A stretch of DNA of 64,000 nucleotides, taken from JASGKO01 sp049840595 (lineage in GTDB: Bacteria > Verrucomicrobiota > Verrucomicrobiia > Chthoniobacterales > Chthoniobacteraceae). The notes beneath the pieces were generated by a model, which did not search any database, had not been told where the DNA came from, and was given only the letters and a program-made list of their open reading frames with translations. Position numbers and translations under genes: made by a program. The stretch lies in NCBI GenBank assembly GCA_049840595.1, contig JASGKO010000042.1, forward strand, positions 244,918 to 308,917. The letters run 5' to 3'. How positions within the stretch are numbered: the stretch's first letter is position 1; each line of letters begins with the position of its first letter. Positions 28,041-37,783 of this stretch are shown here, one piece after another.

Positions 28041-28875
28041 AGCCTCTCTCGAAAGAAATTCCGAATAGGAATTGGCAACAAAGACCAGTCGAGAAGGAGC
28101 CCCGACAGGGTTCAGGAGCGGGTGGGTGGGTTCCCAGGGTAGGCGCTCCTGATGTCGCGCCAACCCTGGGCTGATGGAGGGAATGCCGTGGGCGTTCTTC
28201 CACGGTCGGAGCGGAAATTTCTTTGGGGAGATGCTGTAGAACAGTTCTCGGAAATAGTTTCCGTAAGCCCCAACGGGGCGGCACAGCCCAAGCCCGGGGC
28301 AACGCCCCGGGTCTCGTTGTCTTCTTCATTTCCCAGCCCTGGAGGGGCGGTCTAGGCCGTGTTCACGAATTTCCAAACAGGTCCTTCCGGTCATGAAAGC
28401 GCTCCATTCTCTGATATCGCTGTAGCCACGGCCCTGTGGGCCGTTGGGGAAGACCGGGCCATGAAAAAACAGGGCTCTGCCAAAATCGCGGGATAATGAT
28501 CACTCCCTTTGGAACTGGATTTTTGCCAGAGTATCGTCTTCCCCAACGGCCCACAGGGCCGTGGCTACCGCGCGACTGGGAAGCTCCGTGCTGAAAGGGG
28601 TGGGTTTCGCCTTCTGTTTTGCAATTCGTGAACACGACCTAAACCCTGGCGCGGTTCTCACGCCCCTCCAGGGCTAAAAATTGAGGGGAACCCTGAGTTC
28701 CCGGGGCGTTGCCCCGGGCTGGAATGATGACGGGCCTTCAGCCCTCAAGCCAATGGCAACGAACCCTGCTCTTTCGGAAATTTATTTTGCGCGATGCGGT
28801 AAGCGCAGCCAACGTCGGCCATTGTTTTCCAGGCGGGTACTGCGATGGTAGCGCCCAGGCCCCGAGCGGGCTCGC
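28041..28875. other. Gene-free repeat island between rhaT and the VanW gene
   Basis: 835 bases with no credible gene. It is built from palindromic repeats: a hairpin CCCAGGGT/ACCCTGGG (28133-28140 and 28163-28170), a CCCCAACGGGG palindrome near 28268, and four nested inverted pairs at 28293-28718 listed separately. The last ~130 bases lead into the VanW gene. Confidence 0.75.
28293..28718. repeat. Four nested inverted repeats
   Basis: From outside in: 28293-28311 with 28700-28718 (CCCGGGGCAACGCCCCGGG, perfect); 28335-28349 with 28661-28675 (AGCCCTGGAGGGGCG, perfect); 28353-28371 with 28623-28641 (TAGGCCGTGTTCACGAATT, 18 of 19); 28422-28454 with 28536-28568 (33 bases, perfect, containing CCACGGCCCTGTGGGCCGT). 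The innermost arm recurs alone at 46663-46698. The order is strictly nested, as if elements had inserted into one another. Confidence 0.88.
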
Positions 28876-30652
28876 ATGGAAAGAACATTGATCGATCGCC
28901 CCGCGGAACGTGGGCATACGCGTCGGCAGGCGCTGGTCTTTGCGGTGAAGGCCTGGGGCCTGCGCTGGCAACGCATGGCGCGCGAGGCGGCAGAGGGAAA
29001 GCCGCGCCGGCTCCAGCACAAGCCGGTCGATGAAGCGCGACCGGTGGCGGTGGAATCCCGCAGCCCGCTTTATCCCAGCCGGGTGCCCGCCGAATTTGCC
29101 CTGCAAGCGGGGAAGGTGCAGAATCTGCGCCTGGTGGCCGCCCGGCTCGATGGGCTGAACCTTCCGGCGGGCGAGGTCTTTAGCTTCTGGCGCCAGGTGG
29201 GGCGGCCCACGGCGCGACGCGGGTTTGTGCCGGGGCGGGAATTGCGGGAAGGGTGCATCATTCCCAGCATCGGCGGCGGGCTGTGCCAGCTCTCCAATGC
29301 GCTCTACGACGCGGCGCTCGGGGCGGGATGCGAGATCGTGGAGCGGCATGCGCACTCGCGGATCATCCCGGGCTCGATGGCGGAGGCGGGACGCGATGCG
29401 ACCATTTTCTGGAACTATGTGGACCTGCGGTTTCGTCCGACAGTGGATTGTCAGCTCGAAGTGAAACTCACGGACGAGGAACTGGTCGTGCGCTTGCGCG
29501 CTGAAAATCTGGTTCCGCGGAAAATCGGTCGAATCGGGGCGGAAGCGCGAGGCGGAGCAGCCTCTAATCTCGGAAGCTGCGAGACGTGCGGGGTGATGAG
29601 CTTGCTTTTCGACATCTCGAACCCGGGAGCGGCCCCTGTGCGGGCCTCACCGCCTGGCTGGTGGATGCGTGGTGGCCGGAATACGACGATTACCTGCAAA
29701 CGCAGCGAAAACCGGGCGACTGGCTGTTCACGCCGCTCGAAAGCAAGCGGCTGAAGCTCGGCCCGTATCGCTGGGCCTCCGAGGGTTTTGCCCAAGTGCG
29801 GCAGGCCCCGCTCACGGTGCTCTGGCGTTCGCTGCGGTCGCGAAGATTGGCGGCGCAGGGAGCGGAGCGACAGCGGGCCTTGCTGCAATTCGACGAAATG
29901 CTCGCGCAACGCTATGCCCGAAGCTGCCGCCGGAGGCAATGCACCTGGTGATCAGCCAGAACCTGCTGCCGTATCTCTGGCGAGATGGCGTGCTGGGTGG
30001 GCGCACGTTCGATGTCTTGATGACGCGCCGGCCGTTGCACGAGCTGGAGGCGACGCTGGATCGTGCCCGGCAATTCCATCCCGAAAGCCGGACGCTCGCC
30101 GATTTTCGCGCGGCACCGGAGCTGGTCGCGATGGAGAAAGCGGCGCTGGCGGCGGCGCGCCATTGGATCACGCCGCACCATGCGATTGCGACGCGGGCTG
30201 GTGAACGGGCGTTGCGGCTGGATTGGAAAATTCCGCCGGGAGCACCGCGCGCTGCTCGTGGAAGCACGATTGCCTTCCCGGCCTCCACGCTCGGACGGAA
30301 GGGCGCGTATGCAGCTCCGAGCCGCGGCCCGGGAACTGGGATTGCGCATCCAGTTGGGCGGGCCAGTGATCGAAGACCCGGCCTTTTGGCAAGGCGTGGA
30401 CATCGTGCCTACGGGTGCAGACTGGCTGGCAGATGTCGCCGCGGTGGTGCTGCCCGCGTGGGTCGAGCATCAACCGCGCCGGCTGCTCGCCGCGGTGGCG
30501 GCGGGTATGCCGGTGATCGCGTCGGAGGCGTGTGGGCTCGCAGGGGTGCCCGGGGTCATCACGATTCCGAATGGCGATCTTGATGCACTCACAAGGACGC
30601 TGCGAGAGATTCTCGTCAAGGGACTGCGGCTCCGCGGAATCGCGCTTAGATG
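28876..30652 (+). CDS. VanW-domain and glycosyltransferase fusion protein (three frameshifts)
   Basis: One long gene split over frames. Residues 1-240 contain a VanW-type domain (FSFWRQVGRPTARRGFVPGRE, SIGGGLCQLSNALYDAAL, ERHAHS, DATIFWNYVDLRFR) and the CETCG metal-like segment. The C-terminal ~300 residues look like a GT4-type glycosyltransferase: NLLPYLWRDGVLGGRTFDVLMTRRP, ARHWITPHHAIA, FPASTLGRKGAY, VIASEACGLAGVPG. Frame changes occur near 29590, 29925 and 30315, each repaired by one base. VanW itself has no firm biochemical role. The fusion suggests cell-surface sugar work, which is inference. It may instead be a pseudogene if the indels are real. Confidence 0.7.
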
Positions 30653-30776
30653 AATTGGTACATATTTTACAAAGATTCGCATCATGTTGTCCCTGCGGAT
30701 AAGAGCTTGCCAGCCACCCTTTCCCATATGAAGCTCCTAAAAAGTTGAGTTTAGCGATCTCGCATTACCCAGGAAA

Positions 30777-31973
30777 ATGCCTCCTTTTATTCGCAAAGTA
30801 ACCATTCGTAATTACAAAAGCATCGCGGCTTGCGAGTTACAGTTGGGGCCTTTGATGTTTTTAATCGGTCCGAATGGATCAGGTAAAAGCAATTTCCTGG
30901 ATTGTTTTCGGTTTATCTCTGATTCCTTAAAGACTTCGCTCGACCATGCGTTGAGAGATCGCGGAACCATTAAGGAAGTTCGCCGTCGCTCTGGAGGACA
31001 TCCCAATCATTTTTCACTCCGATTGGATTTTGACCTGCCCGGGGGCGGAGATGGACATTTAAGTTTTAAGATTGGTGCAAGAAAGGATGGTGGTTTTGAA
31101 GTACAAAACGAGGAATGCCGTGTGTCACCTACAGTCATGGAGAACCACTACTACCACGTCCAGTCAGGACGGGTGGTGAAAAGTTCAGCCAACTTTCTTC
31201 CGGCAGCATTACCGGATCGATTATTTCTCGTCGCCGCATCTGGCCTGCTTGAATTTCGCCCTGCATTCGATGCCCTTTCGAGCATGGAGATTTACAATCT
31301 CAATCCGAAAGAGATCCAGACCATGCAAAAGCCCGACCCAGGCGATCTCCTGCGCCGCGATGGAAGCAACATAGCGAGCGTATTGCAAAATCTCGATAAA
31401 AACCACCGTTTGCGCGTGGATGAATACCTTTCCCGCATTGTGAAAGGGCTGTCCTCTGTTCAAACCAAAATTCTTGGCTCGCAAGAGACCGTTGAGTTTC
31501 GTCAGGCGGTGAAGGGGCAAAAATATCCTTGGACCTTTTTAGCCTCGTCCATGTCGGATGGCACTCTACGAGCATTGGGGGTGCTCGTCGCGATTTTTCA
31601 AAATCTTCGCGATGAAGCAGCGCCGAATTTAATTGGTTTGGAAGAACCAGAAATGGCCCTCCATCCAGCAGCATCCTCAATTTTACTAGGAGCTCTGCGC
31701 GAGGCTTCGGCGAATACCCAGATTTTAGTTACCAGCCATAGCCCCGATTTGTTGGACAATGAAGATATTTCTCCGGAGTCGTTGCTTGCCGTCGACAACT
31801 CCGATGGAATTACGCGCATTGGTCCAATTGATCCGGCAGGCAGGCAAATGCTCCGCGACCGACTTTTCACGCCTGGTGAATTACTTCGCCAAAACCAAAT
31901 AGCGACCGATCCTGCCGTATTTGAGGAAATCACGGAAAAAACCCTTGGGCTTTTCGATTTCGACTCCAAATGA
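30777..31973 (+). CDS. AAA/ABC-type ATPase of a two-gene module
   Basis: 398-residue SMC/ABC-like ATPase (AAA_21/AAA_15 group). Walker A FLIGPNGSGKSNFLD (residues ~28-42), a signature-like SSMSDGTLR, Walker B NLIGLEEPEMALHP and the switch-region VTSHSPDLLDN are all visible. It overlaps the following gene by four bases (ATGA). Both genes have visibly lower GC than the surrounding DNA, so they were probably acquired together. ATPases of this class paired with a small TOPRIM-like partner are a recurring anti-phage architecture (OLD, PARIS and relatives). The specific system here is not one I can name. Confidence 0.85.
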   Translation: MPPFIRKVTIRNYKSIAACELQLGPLMFLIGPNGSGKSNFLDCFRFISDSLKTSLDHALRDRGTIKEVRRRSGGHPNHFSLRLDFDLPGGGDGHLSFKIGARKDGGFEVQNEECRVSPTVMENHYYHVQSGRVVKSSANFLPAALPDRLFLVAASGLLEFRPAFDALSSMEIYNLNPKEIQTMQKPDPGDLLRRDGSNIASVLQNLDKNHRLRVDEYLSRIVKGLSSVQTKILGSQETVEFRQAVKGQKYPWTFLASSMSDGTLRALGVLVAIFQNLRDEAAPNLIGLEEPEMALHPAASSILLGALREASANTQILVTSHSPDLLDNEDISPESLLAVDNSDGITRIGPIDPAGRQMLRDRLFTPGELLRQNQIATDPAVFEEITEKTLGLFDFDSK

Positions 31974-32563
31974 GTTCCCCTTTTATCGTGCCAATCGTAG
32001 AAGGCCAGGGGGAAGTCGAAGCCTTACCGTTACTCATTAGGAGAATTTATAGGGAATTTCTTCCGGGAGTTGATCCAAAAATCAACCCGCCGAGCAGAAT
32101 CAAAGCGGGATCATTCCTACGGAACGTTGACTACTTCCGGAAATATGTGGCTTTGGCCGCCGCGAAAGCCGCTCAAAGTAGCGGCTTGGTGTTAATCTTA
32201 CTGGATTGTGAAGATGAGTGTCCCGCCATCCTTGGCCCGAAACTTTCCCAGGAGGCCAATTCAGTTCGTCATGGCACCCAGGTTGTTGTCACCCTTGCGC
32301 ATCGCGAATATGAAACTTGGTTTCTCGCGGCGGCTGAATCGTTAAGGGGCTTCATTGGCTTACCATCGCATCTTGTTCCTCCTCCCTCTCCCGAAAACAT
32401 TCGGGGTGCCAAAGAGTGGCTGGGAAGGCATATGCCCATCACTTACGATCCTATCGTGCATCAAGTTCGGCTGACCAGCCGTTTCGATCTCCATAGCGCG
32501 ATGACCGTTCCTTCCTTCAAGAGGCTGGTCGAAAAATTAACTGCTTTTGGCAGCACACCATAA
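31970..32563 (+). CDS. DUF4276/TOPRIM-like partner of the ATPase
   Basis: 197-residue protein coupled to the ATPase by an ATGA overlap. N-terminal VPIVEGQGEVEALPLLIRRI carries the glutamate of a TOPRIM-type motif, and LVLILLDCEDECP matches the DxD part. Both fit the DUF4276 family, whose fold is TOPRIM-like. Metal-dependent nuclease activity switched by the ATPase would be the natural model, but that is inferred from family architecture. Low GC, as in the preceding gene. Confidence 0.75.
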   Translation: MSSPFIVPIVEGQGEVEALPLLIRRIYREFLPGVDPKINPPSRIKAGSFLRNVDYFRKYVALAAAKAAQSSGLVLILLDCEDECPAILGPKLSQEANSVRHGTQVVVTLAHREYETWFLAAAESLRGFIGLPSHLVPPPSPENIRGAKEWLGRHMPITYDPIVHQVRLTSRFDLHSAMTVPSFKRLVEKLTAFGSTP

Positions 32564-32944
32564 CGCACTTTCATAGCCGCGCTTGAAACTGCGCACGCTG
32601 TCCATAAATCGCCAGTGATGTCCGCGGATTGCGCCGTGAGCAAAAAGCGACGGAAGAAGAAAGTTACTCTGGCGCTCGTGAGAAAAACTCGCGCCAAGCT
32701 TTCCGCGGCACATGGCGTGCTAAAGGGAGCGCCCGTGAGAGAATGCCGTCAGCACAAAACGATCTCTGCCAGTGCGCATCACGCACTGTTTCTACGGCTC
32801 ACCCTCATTGATATCTGCTGCGGGCCGCCTGCGCATTTTGGATTTTAGATTGCGGATTTTGGATTGAATCCGCAATCGGGCACCCGCGCCGTGGGTGAGG
32901 GCTTCCATCAATCCAAAATCGGAACTCCAAAATCTAAAATTTCT
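32564..32944. other. Intergenic region before the nitrogen island
   Basis: 381 bases without a convincing gene. The first part (to about 32820) shows nothing I can identify. The second part is the inverted repeat at 32835-32940. Short open frames here lack a family pattern. Confidence 0.5.
32835..32940. repeat. Inverted-repeat element, TTTTGGATT type
   Basis: Left arm 32835-32867 (ATTTTGGATTTTAGATTGCG...) and right arm 32908-32940 (near-complement, ...CCAAAATCTAAAAT), about 40 bases apart. It ends five bases before the ATG of the ureohydrolase gene, so it must be part of that gene's leader or promoter region. Confidence 0.8.
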
Positions 32945-34414
32945 ATGGGCTTCGGCCATTCACATTCGCATAAACGCAAGAAGAACATGGTGCGTCGTGT
33001 TCGCTCGGCCTCGAAGGCCGCGCAGCATGAACTCGCGCACCAGGAAGGGGAAGATCACCACGATGCTCCGGGCCACGCCTGGCTCGAAGGGGAAACATCA
33101 TCACGCCGAGCATGGGCAGCCGTATCCGGACCTGCCGAGCTCGCATCATCCACACCCGCGGCATGCCGAGGGCTATCCGTGGGATACCGTCAAGCACGCC
33201 GATTACGGCAAGGTCGGCGACGTGCCGCCGGGACATCCGCACCCGGAGGTTTTCGATCCCGCCGTCAATCAAGGGGCCTGGGCAAAGCATCGCGAACGCG
33301 AGCTGGGCTCGAAAGGCTGGAAGGAGGAAACCGAGCGCTGTCTCGAATACGGACTGGAGGCGGCACCTTCGATCAAGGACCGCACCATCTCCACCTTCGC
33401 GCGCGGGGAGTTGCCGCACTTCGCGGGTATCAATACCTTCGCCAAGATGCCGTACCTGGAGGATGTGAAAAAGGTCTCCGAATACGACGCGGCGATCGTG
33501 GGGGTGCCCTTTGATATCGGCACCACCTACCGCAGCGGGACGCGCTTCGGGCCGCAGGGCATCCGGCGCATTTCCGCGCTCTACGGCACCTACAACTACG
33601 AGATGGGCGTGGATTTGCGCGAGTCGGCAAAGATCTGCGACGTGGGCGACATCTTCACGATTGCCAATATCGAAAAGGGCTTCGACCAAATCTCGAAGGG
33701 CATCGCGCACATCCGCTCGAACGGCGTGCTCCCGATCATCCTCGGCGGCGACCACTCGATCGGCTATCCCGACATGCGCGGCATCGCGCCGTACATTGAT
33801 GGGCCGGTGGGCATCATTCACATCGACCGCCATGTGGACACGCAAGAGACGGACATGGACGAGCGGATGCACACCACGCCGTGGTTCCATGCGACGAACA
33901 TCCCGAACGCGCCACCCGTGAACCTGGTGCAGCTCGGCATCGGCGGCTGGCAGGCCCCGCGCCCGGGCGTAAAGGTCGCGGCTCCCGCGGCACCACCGTG
34001 CTCACCATCGACGACATCGAAAACATGGGCGTCGAGAAGGCGGCGGAAATCGCGCTCGATATCGCCTGGAAGGGCGCGAAGGCCGTCTATCTGAGCTTCG
34101 ACGTGGATTCGCTCGATTCCGGCTTCGTCCCCGGCACCGGCTGGCCGGAGCCCGGCGGCTTCCTGCCCCGCGAGGTGCTCAAGCTGTTGAAGCTGGTCGC
34201 CCGCGAAGGCATCTGCGGCATGGAAGTCGTGGAAGTCGCGCCGGCCTACGATCCAAGCGACATGACCGCCCTCGTCGGCGTGCGCGCCGTCATGGATGTC
34301 CTCGGCACCCTCGTGAACGAGGGCAAGCTCGGCAAAAAGCCGCCGACCAAACTTCCGCCTCCGCCCTACTGGCCGGAGCGCCCAGCCAAGAAAAAGAAGA
34401 AAACCAAAAAATAA
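32945..34414 (+). CDS. Ureohydrolase-family enzyme, guanidine hydrolase-like, with His-rich N-terminus (two frameshifts)
   Basis: Binuclear-metal ureohydrolase that would release urea from a guanidino compound. Catalytic motifs: GGDHSIG, HIDRHVDTQETD (the arginase HxDAHxD motif with Arg for Ala), and SFDVDSLDSGFVPGTGWPEPGG. DERMHTTPWFHATN and GTGWPEPGGFLPRE recall, from memory, the Ni-dependent guanidine hydrolases once annotated as agmatinases. An N-terminal extension of about 85 residues is very rich in His (GHSHSH, HHDAPGH, HHHAEHG, SSHHPHPRHAEG). The frame breaks near 33080 (GGGG for GGG) and near 33980. The C-terminus ends in a Lys-rich tail. It leads a long plus-strand cluster ending in urease. 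Confidence 0.85.
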
Positions 34415-34519
34415 ACCAACAACCACCGTAGTGAAATAGCTCACACATGCCCGGGGTCGCCGATCAGGACGGCCCCGGCGGCCAGGCGGGGCCAGCATTT
34501 CGAGTCATTTTTCGAAAAC

Positions 34520-34551
34520 CTTCGGGGAGATGAAAATCCGTCTCCCCGAAG
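34520..34551 (+). terminator. Hairpin after the ureohydrolase gene
   Basis: Perfect 11-base-pair stem CTTCGGGGAGA/TCTCCCCGAAG with a 10-base loop, 105 bases after the ureohydrolase stop and 55 before the creatininase-family start. There is no T-run behind it, so it is more likely a processing or attenuation hairpin than a simple terminator. Confidence 0.45.
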
Positions 34552-34605
34552 CGCTTCTGCCGGGCCGAACCACCATGCAGCCGCTTCACCACCTGAGAGG
34601 GATCT

Positions 34606-35382
34606 ATGACCGAAGGAGCACCAGTGCAATGGGATAAGTTGACGTGGGAGGAAATCTCCACGTTGAACAAGGATGGAATGACAATGGCGATGCTGCCGGT
34701 CGGCGCGACGGAGCAACACGGTCCGCACCTCGCCACCGGCGTGGATTGCGTGACCGCGACCCAGCTCGCGAGCGCGGTCTCCGCGCAAACGGGCGTGCCG
34801 GTGCTGCCGACGCTGCCCTTTGGCTGCTCGCTCGGCCATTCCAAGCGCTGGCCGGGCACGGTCTCGCTCTCACCGCACACGCTCATCGACTGCATCGTGG
34901 AGATCGGCGAATGGCTCTGGGCCACCGGGTTCAAGAAGCTGCTCATCATCAACGGGCACGTGACCAATTTCGCCCCGCTCCGCTGCGCGCTGGAAATTCT
35001 GCGCAGCAAGTTCGACGACATGATGATCTCGATCCGCAATGTGGCCGATGTGAGCGGACGCGTGCACCACGAGTTCTATGCCGATGCGAAGGACTGGCAT
35101 GCCAATGCCGCCGAAACGGCGCTGATGCTAGAGCTCGCCCCGGAACAGGTGCGCCCCGACCGGATCAAGGAAGGGCACGATCCCGACCGCACACACGGCC
35201 TCCTTTTCTCGCATCCCGTGAATCGCACCAGCCGCAATGGCGCGACGGGACATCCCTGCACCGCCACGCGCGAGCACGGCGAACAGTTGTTCCGCTGGAT
35301 GGTGGACGATCTGGTTGCCCAGGTGCGCGGCGGGTTGAACGAAACGCCGCCGCTCGACCAGAGCTACTTCGCCACCGTATGA
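34606..35382 (+). CDS. Creatininase-family amidohydrolase
   Basis: Metal-dependent hydrolase of the creatininase/creatinine amidohydrolase family, 258 residues. Metal ligands are seen in LPVGATEQHGPHLATGVD (Glu, His, Asp) and AAETALML (Glu); FGCSLGHS and NGHVTN (usually NGHGGN) are further landmarks. Members open cyclic amides or remove formyl groups. Creatinine would suit the neighbouring guanidine and urea chemistry, but the substrate is not proven. Its stop overlaps the next ATG by four bases. Confidence 0.88.
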   Translation: MTEGAPVQWDKLTWEEISTLNKDGMTMAMLPVGATEQHGPHLATGVDCVTATQLASAVSAQTGVPVLPTLPFGCSLGHSKRWPGTVSLSPHTLIDCIVEIGEWLWATGFKKLLIINGHVTNFAPLRCALEILRSKFDDMMISIRNVADVSGRVHHEFYADAKDWHANAAETALMLELAPEQVRPDRIKEGHDPDRTHGLLFSHPVNRTSRNGATGHPCTATREHGEQLFRWMVDDLVAQVRGGLNETPPLDQSYFATV

Positions 35383-36413
35383 ACCCGCGTCCCAATCTCC
35401 ACACCGCCCGCCTGCTGGCCGGGGTTTTTTCATCGCTGAAGGAGATTGGGGTGAGTGATCGCAAAATTTTCGACAACATTCTCCGCTCCACGCTGGAGCA
35501 GAACCCCGCTTTCCTCGGCGTGTGGACGGTGTGGGAACCGAATGCGCTCGACGGGCGCGACGCGGAGTTTGCCAACGCGCCGGGGCACGACGCCACCGGG
35601 CGCTACATCCCGCTCTGGAACCGCGGGCGCGGGCGCATCGTGCTGGAGCCGAACTGCTACTACAACGTCCCGGGGCTCGGCGACTGGTATCTGGTGCCCA
35701 AGGCGCGCGGAGTGGAGACGGTGATGGATCCCTACGAGTTCCCGTTTTGCGGGCGGCGCATTTTCATCACCAGCCAGGTCGCACCGATCTTCCACGACGG
35801 CCAGTGCGTGGGCGCGGCGGGCATCGACATCTCGGTGGATACTTTTTCGCATGCGGATTCCACCCGCTACGAGGAGCTGCTCAACCGCGGCTACATCTTC
35901 CTCGACGAGCGGGGCGAGGTGGCGCACTGGAGCGAGAAGACGCGGGCGCTGCTCACCAAGTACTTCGGCGCGAGCGACCGGCTCCCGCCGCAGGTGCAGT
36001 TGCAGATCCGCAAATCGCGGGTCGAGGGCTTTGCGATGCCGCCGCAACTTGTGCACAAGGGCAACGAGTGCCTGATGCTCCGCTACGTGCAGCATCCGCA
36101 GGAGGAGCGTTTCCTGATCATCGTCGAGGAAACGAGCGCCCCGCCCGCCGCCTGTCTCTCGGAGCGCGAGCGCGAGGTGCTGCAATGGATCGCGCGCGGC
36201 AAGGCGAATGGCGAGATCGCAATCATCCTCGGGATCAGCCTCCACACCGTGAAACGGCATGTGGAAAAAGTGCTCTCCAAGCTCGGGGTGGAAAGCCGTC
36301 ACGCGGCGGCGCTGAGTGTTTTACAAACGGTGCCGGAACCGAACCCTCAAACGGTGGTAGGTCTGCCGACCTATTTCGCGGGTGAGCCGCCCATGTTATC
36401 GGCTTCCGCATGA
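35379..36413 (+). CDS. Cache-type sensor/LuxR-family regulator
   Basis: Single-protein regulator of about 344 residues. The first ~170 residues resemble a Cache sensor (FLGVWTVWEPNALDGRD..., WYLVPKARGVETVMDPYEF, ITSQVAPIFHDGQCVGAAGIDIS), followed by a PAS-like stretch and a C-terminal LuxR helix-turn-helix (LSEREREVLQWIARGKANGEIAIILGIS...VKRHVEKVLSKLGV). No membrane helix is present, so it should sense a cytoplasmic ligand. Four-base overlaps on both sides tie it to the creatininase-family gene and glnT; it is the likely regulator of the island. Confidence 0.87.
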   Translation: MNPRPNLHTARLLAGVFSSLKEIGVSDRKIFDNILRSTLEQNPAFLGVWTVWEPNALDGRDAEFANAPGHDATGRYIPLWNRGRGRIVLEPNCYYNVPGLGDWYLVPKARGVETVMDPYEFPFCGRRIFITSQVAPIFHDGQCVGAAGIDISVDTFSHADSTRYEELLNRGYIFLDERGEVAHWSEKTRALLTKYFGASDRLPPQVQLQIRKSRVEGFAMPPQLVHKGNECLMLRYVQHPQEERFLIIVEETSAPPAACLSEREREVLQWIARGKANGEIAIILGISLHTVKRHVEKVLSKLGVESRHAAALSVLQTVPEPNPQTVVGLPTYFAGEPPMLSASA

Positions 36414-37772
36414 AATCCGACCAGGAACTCGCCGCTTTGAAACAGGACTTGATCAATCTCGGCGTGAAATACTGCATGGGCGCCTACGTCGATATCCACG
36501 GCGTCCCCAAGGGCAAGTGCGTGCCCATCGCCCACTTTGAAGATTTTGCGCGCGGCTCCGAGCTTTACACCGGCTATGCGCTCGACGGTCTCGGCCAGGC
36601 GCCGAACGACGACGAAATTTGCTCGATGCCCGACTTGAGTGCGATCACCCCGCTGCCCTGGCAGCCGGAAGTCGCGTGGATGCCGGCGGACAACTGGTTC
36701 AAGGGCGCGCCCTACGAGGTGAATACCCGCGTCGCGCTCAAGAAGGTGATGGCGCAGGCGGCGGAGATGGGCTTTGCCTTCAATCTCGGCATCGAATGCG
36801 AGGTCTATGTGGTCGGGCAGGATGATCGCGGCGCGCTGACCGTGCCGAACGACGACGACAATCTGGAGAAGAGCTGCTACGACGTGAAGCGCTTCTTCGA
36901 CCGCTACGACTGGCTCGACCGGATGGTGAGCACGATGAATGAGCTGGGCTGGGACGTCTATTCCTTCGACCACGAGGACGGCAATTCGCAGTTCGAGTTC
37001 GACTTCAAATACGCCGACGGCCTCACGATGGCGGACCGCTACATCTTCTTCCGCATGATGGCGAAGAAGTACCGCGGCGGAGGAAGGGCTGATTGCGACC
37101 TTCATGCCGAAGCCGTTCGCGGACAAGACGGGCAACGGCGCACACTTCAACATGTCGCTCGCCGACAAGAGCACCGGCGTGAATCTCTTCAAAATCCCGA
37201 TCGCCGAGGACCCGCGCGGGCTGGGCATCAGCAAGCTGGGTTACTCCTTCATCGCGGGGATCATCAAGCACGGGCGGGCGCTCTGCGCGACCTTTGCGCC
37301 GACGGTGAACAGCTACAAGCGGCTGATTCGCAAGGGCGCGATGAGCTACTACTCGTGGGCCCCAATCTTCAATTCCTTCGGCACCAACAACCGCACCAAC
37401 TCGATCCGCGTGCCGATGGGCGGCGGGCGCTGCGAATCGCGCAATGCGGATTCGAGCTGCAACCCGTATCTCGCGGCGGCCCTGGTGCTGGCGGCGGGGC
37501 TGGAGGGCATCCGCGAGGGACTCGATCCCGGCGAGCCGCACAACGAAAACCTGTACGACTTTACTGACGCGGAGCTGAAGGCACGCGGGATCGACCCGCT
37601 GCCGAAGACACTCGGCGAGGCGGTCGATGCCTTTGAGGCCGATCCGTTCGTCGAGCAGGTGCTCGGCTCCGCGCTCCGCAACGAATTCATCACCTACAAG
37701 CGTGCGGAATGGGAGGAATACCACCAGTCCGTGAGCCAGTGGGAAATCAACCGCTACGCGCGGCTGTATTAG
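36410..37772 (+). CDS. glnT: Type III glutamine synthetase-family ligase (one frameshift)
   Basis: GS-fold ligase that amidates glutamate with ammonia, or with a small amine as in gamma-glutamylmethylamide synthetases. N-terminal beta-grasp region (VKYCMGAYVDIHGVPKGK), GIECEVYVV, FDHEDGNSQFEFDF and, in the second frame, FMPKPFADKTGNGAHFNMSL, GTNNRTNSIRVPMGGGRCESRNADSSCNPYLAAA and the final helix. The frame breaks near 37078 at TACCGCGGCGGAGG, where one extra base hides KKYAAEEGL. About 453 residues. It sits beside an amidotransferase and upstream of urease, so it likely captures released ammonia. Confidence 0.87.
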
Positions 37773-37783
37773 CACGTTATGAA

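Noticed and set aside
34415..34605. A guanidine (ykkC-type) riboswitch in the leader before the creatininase-family gene
   Set aside because: The context invites it and GGACGG occurs, but I cannot fit the ykkC, mini-ykkC or guanidine-III conserved cores. Only a plain hairpin is supported.
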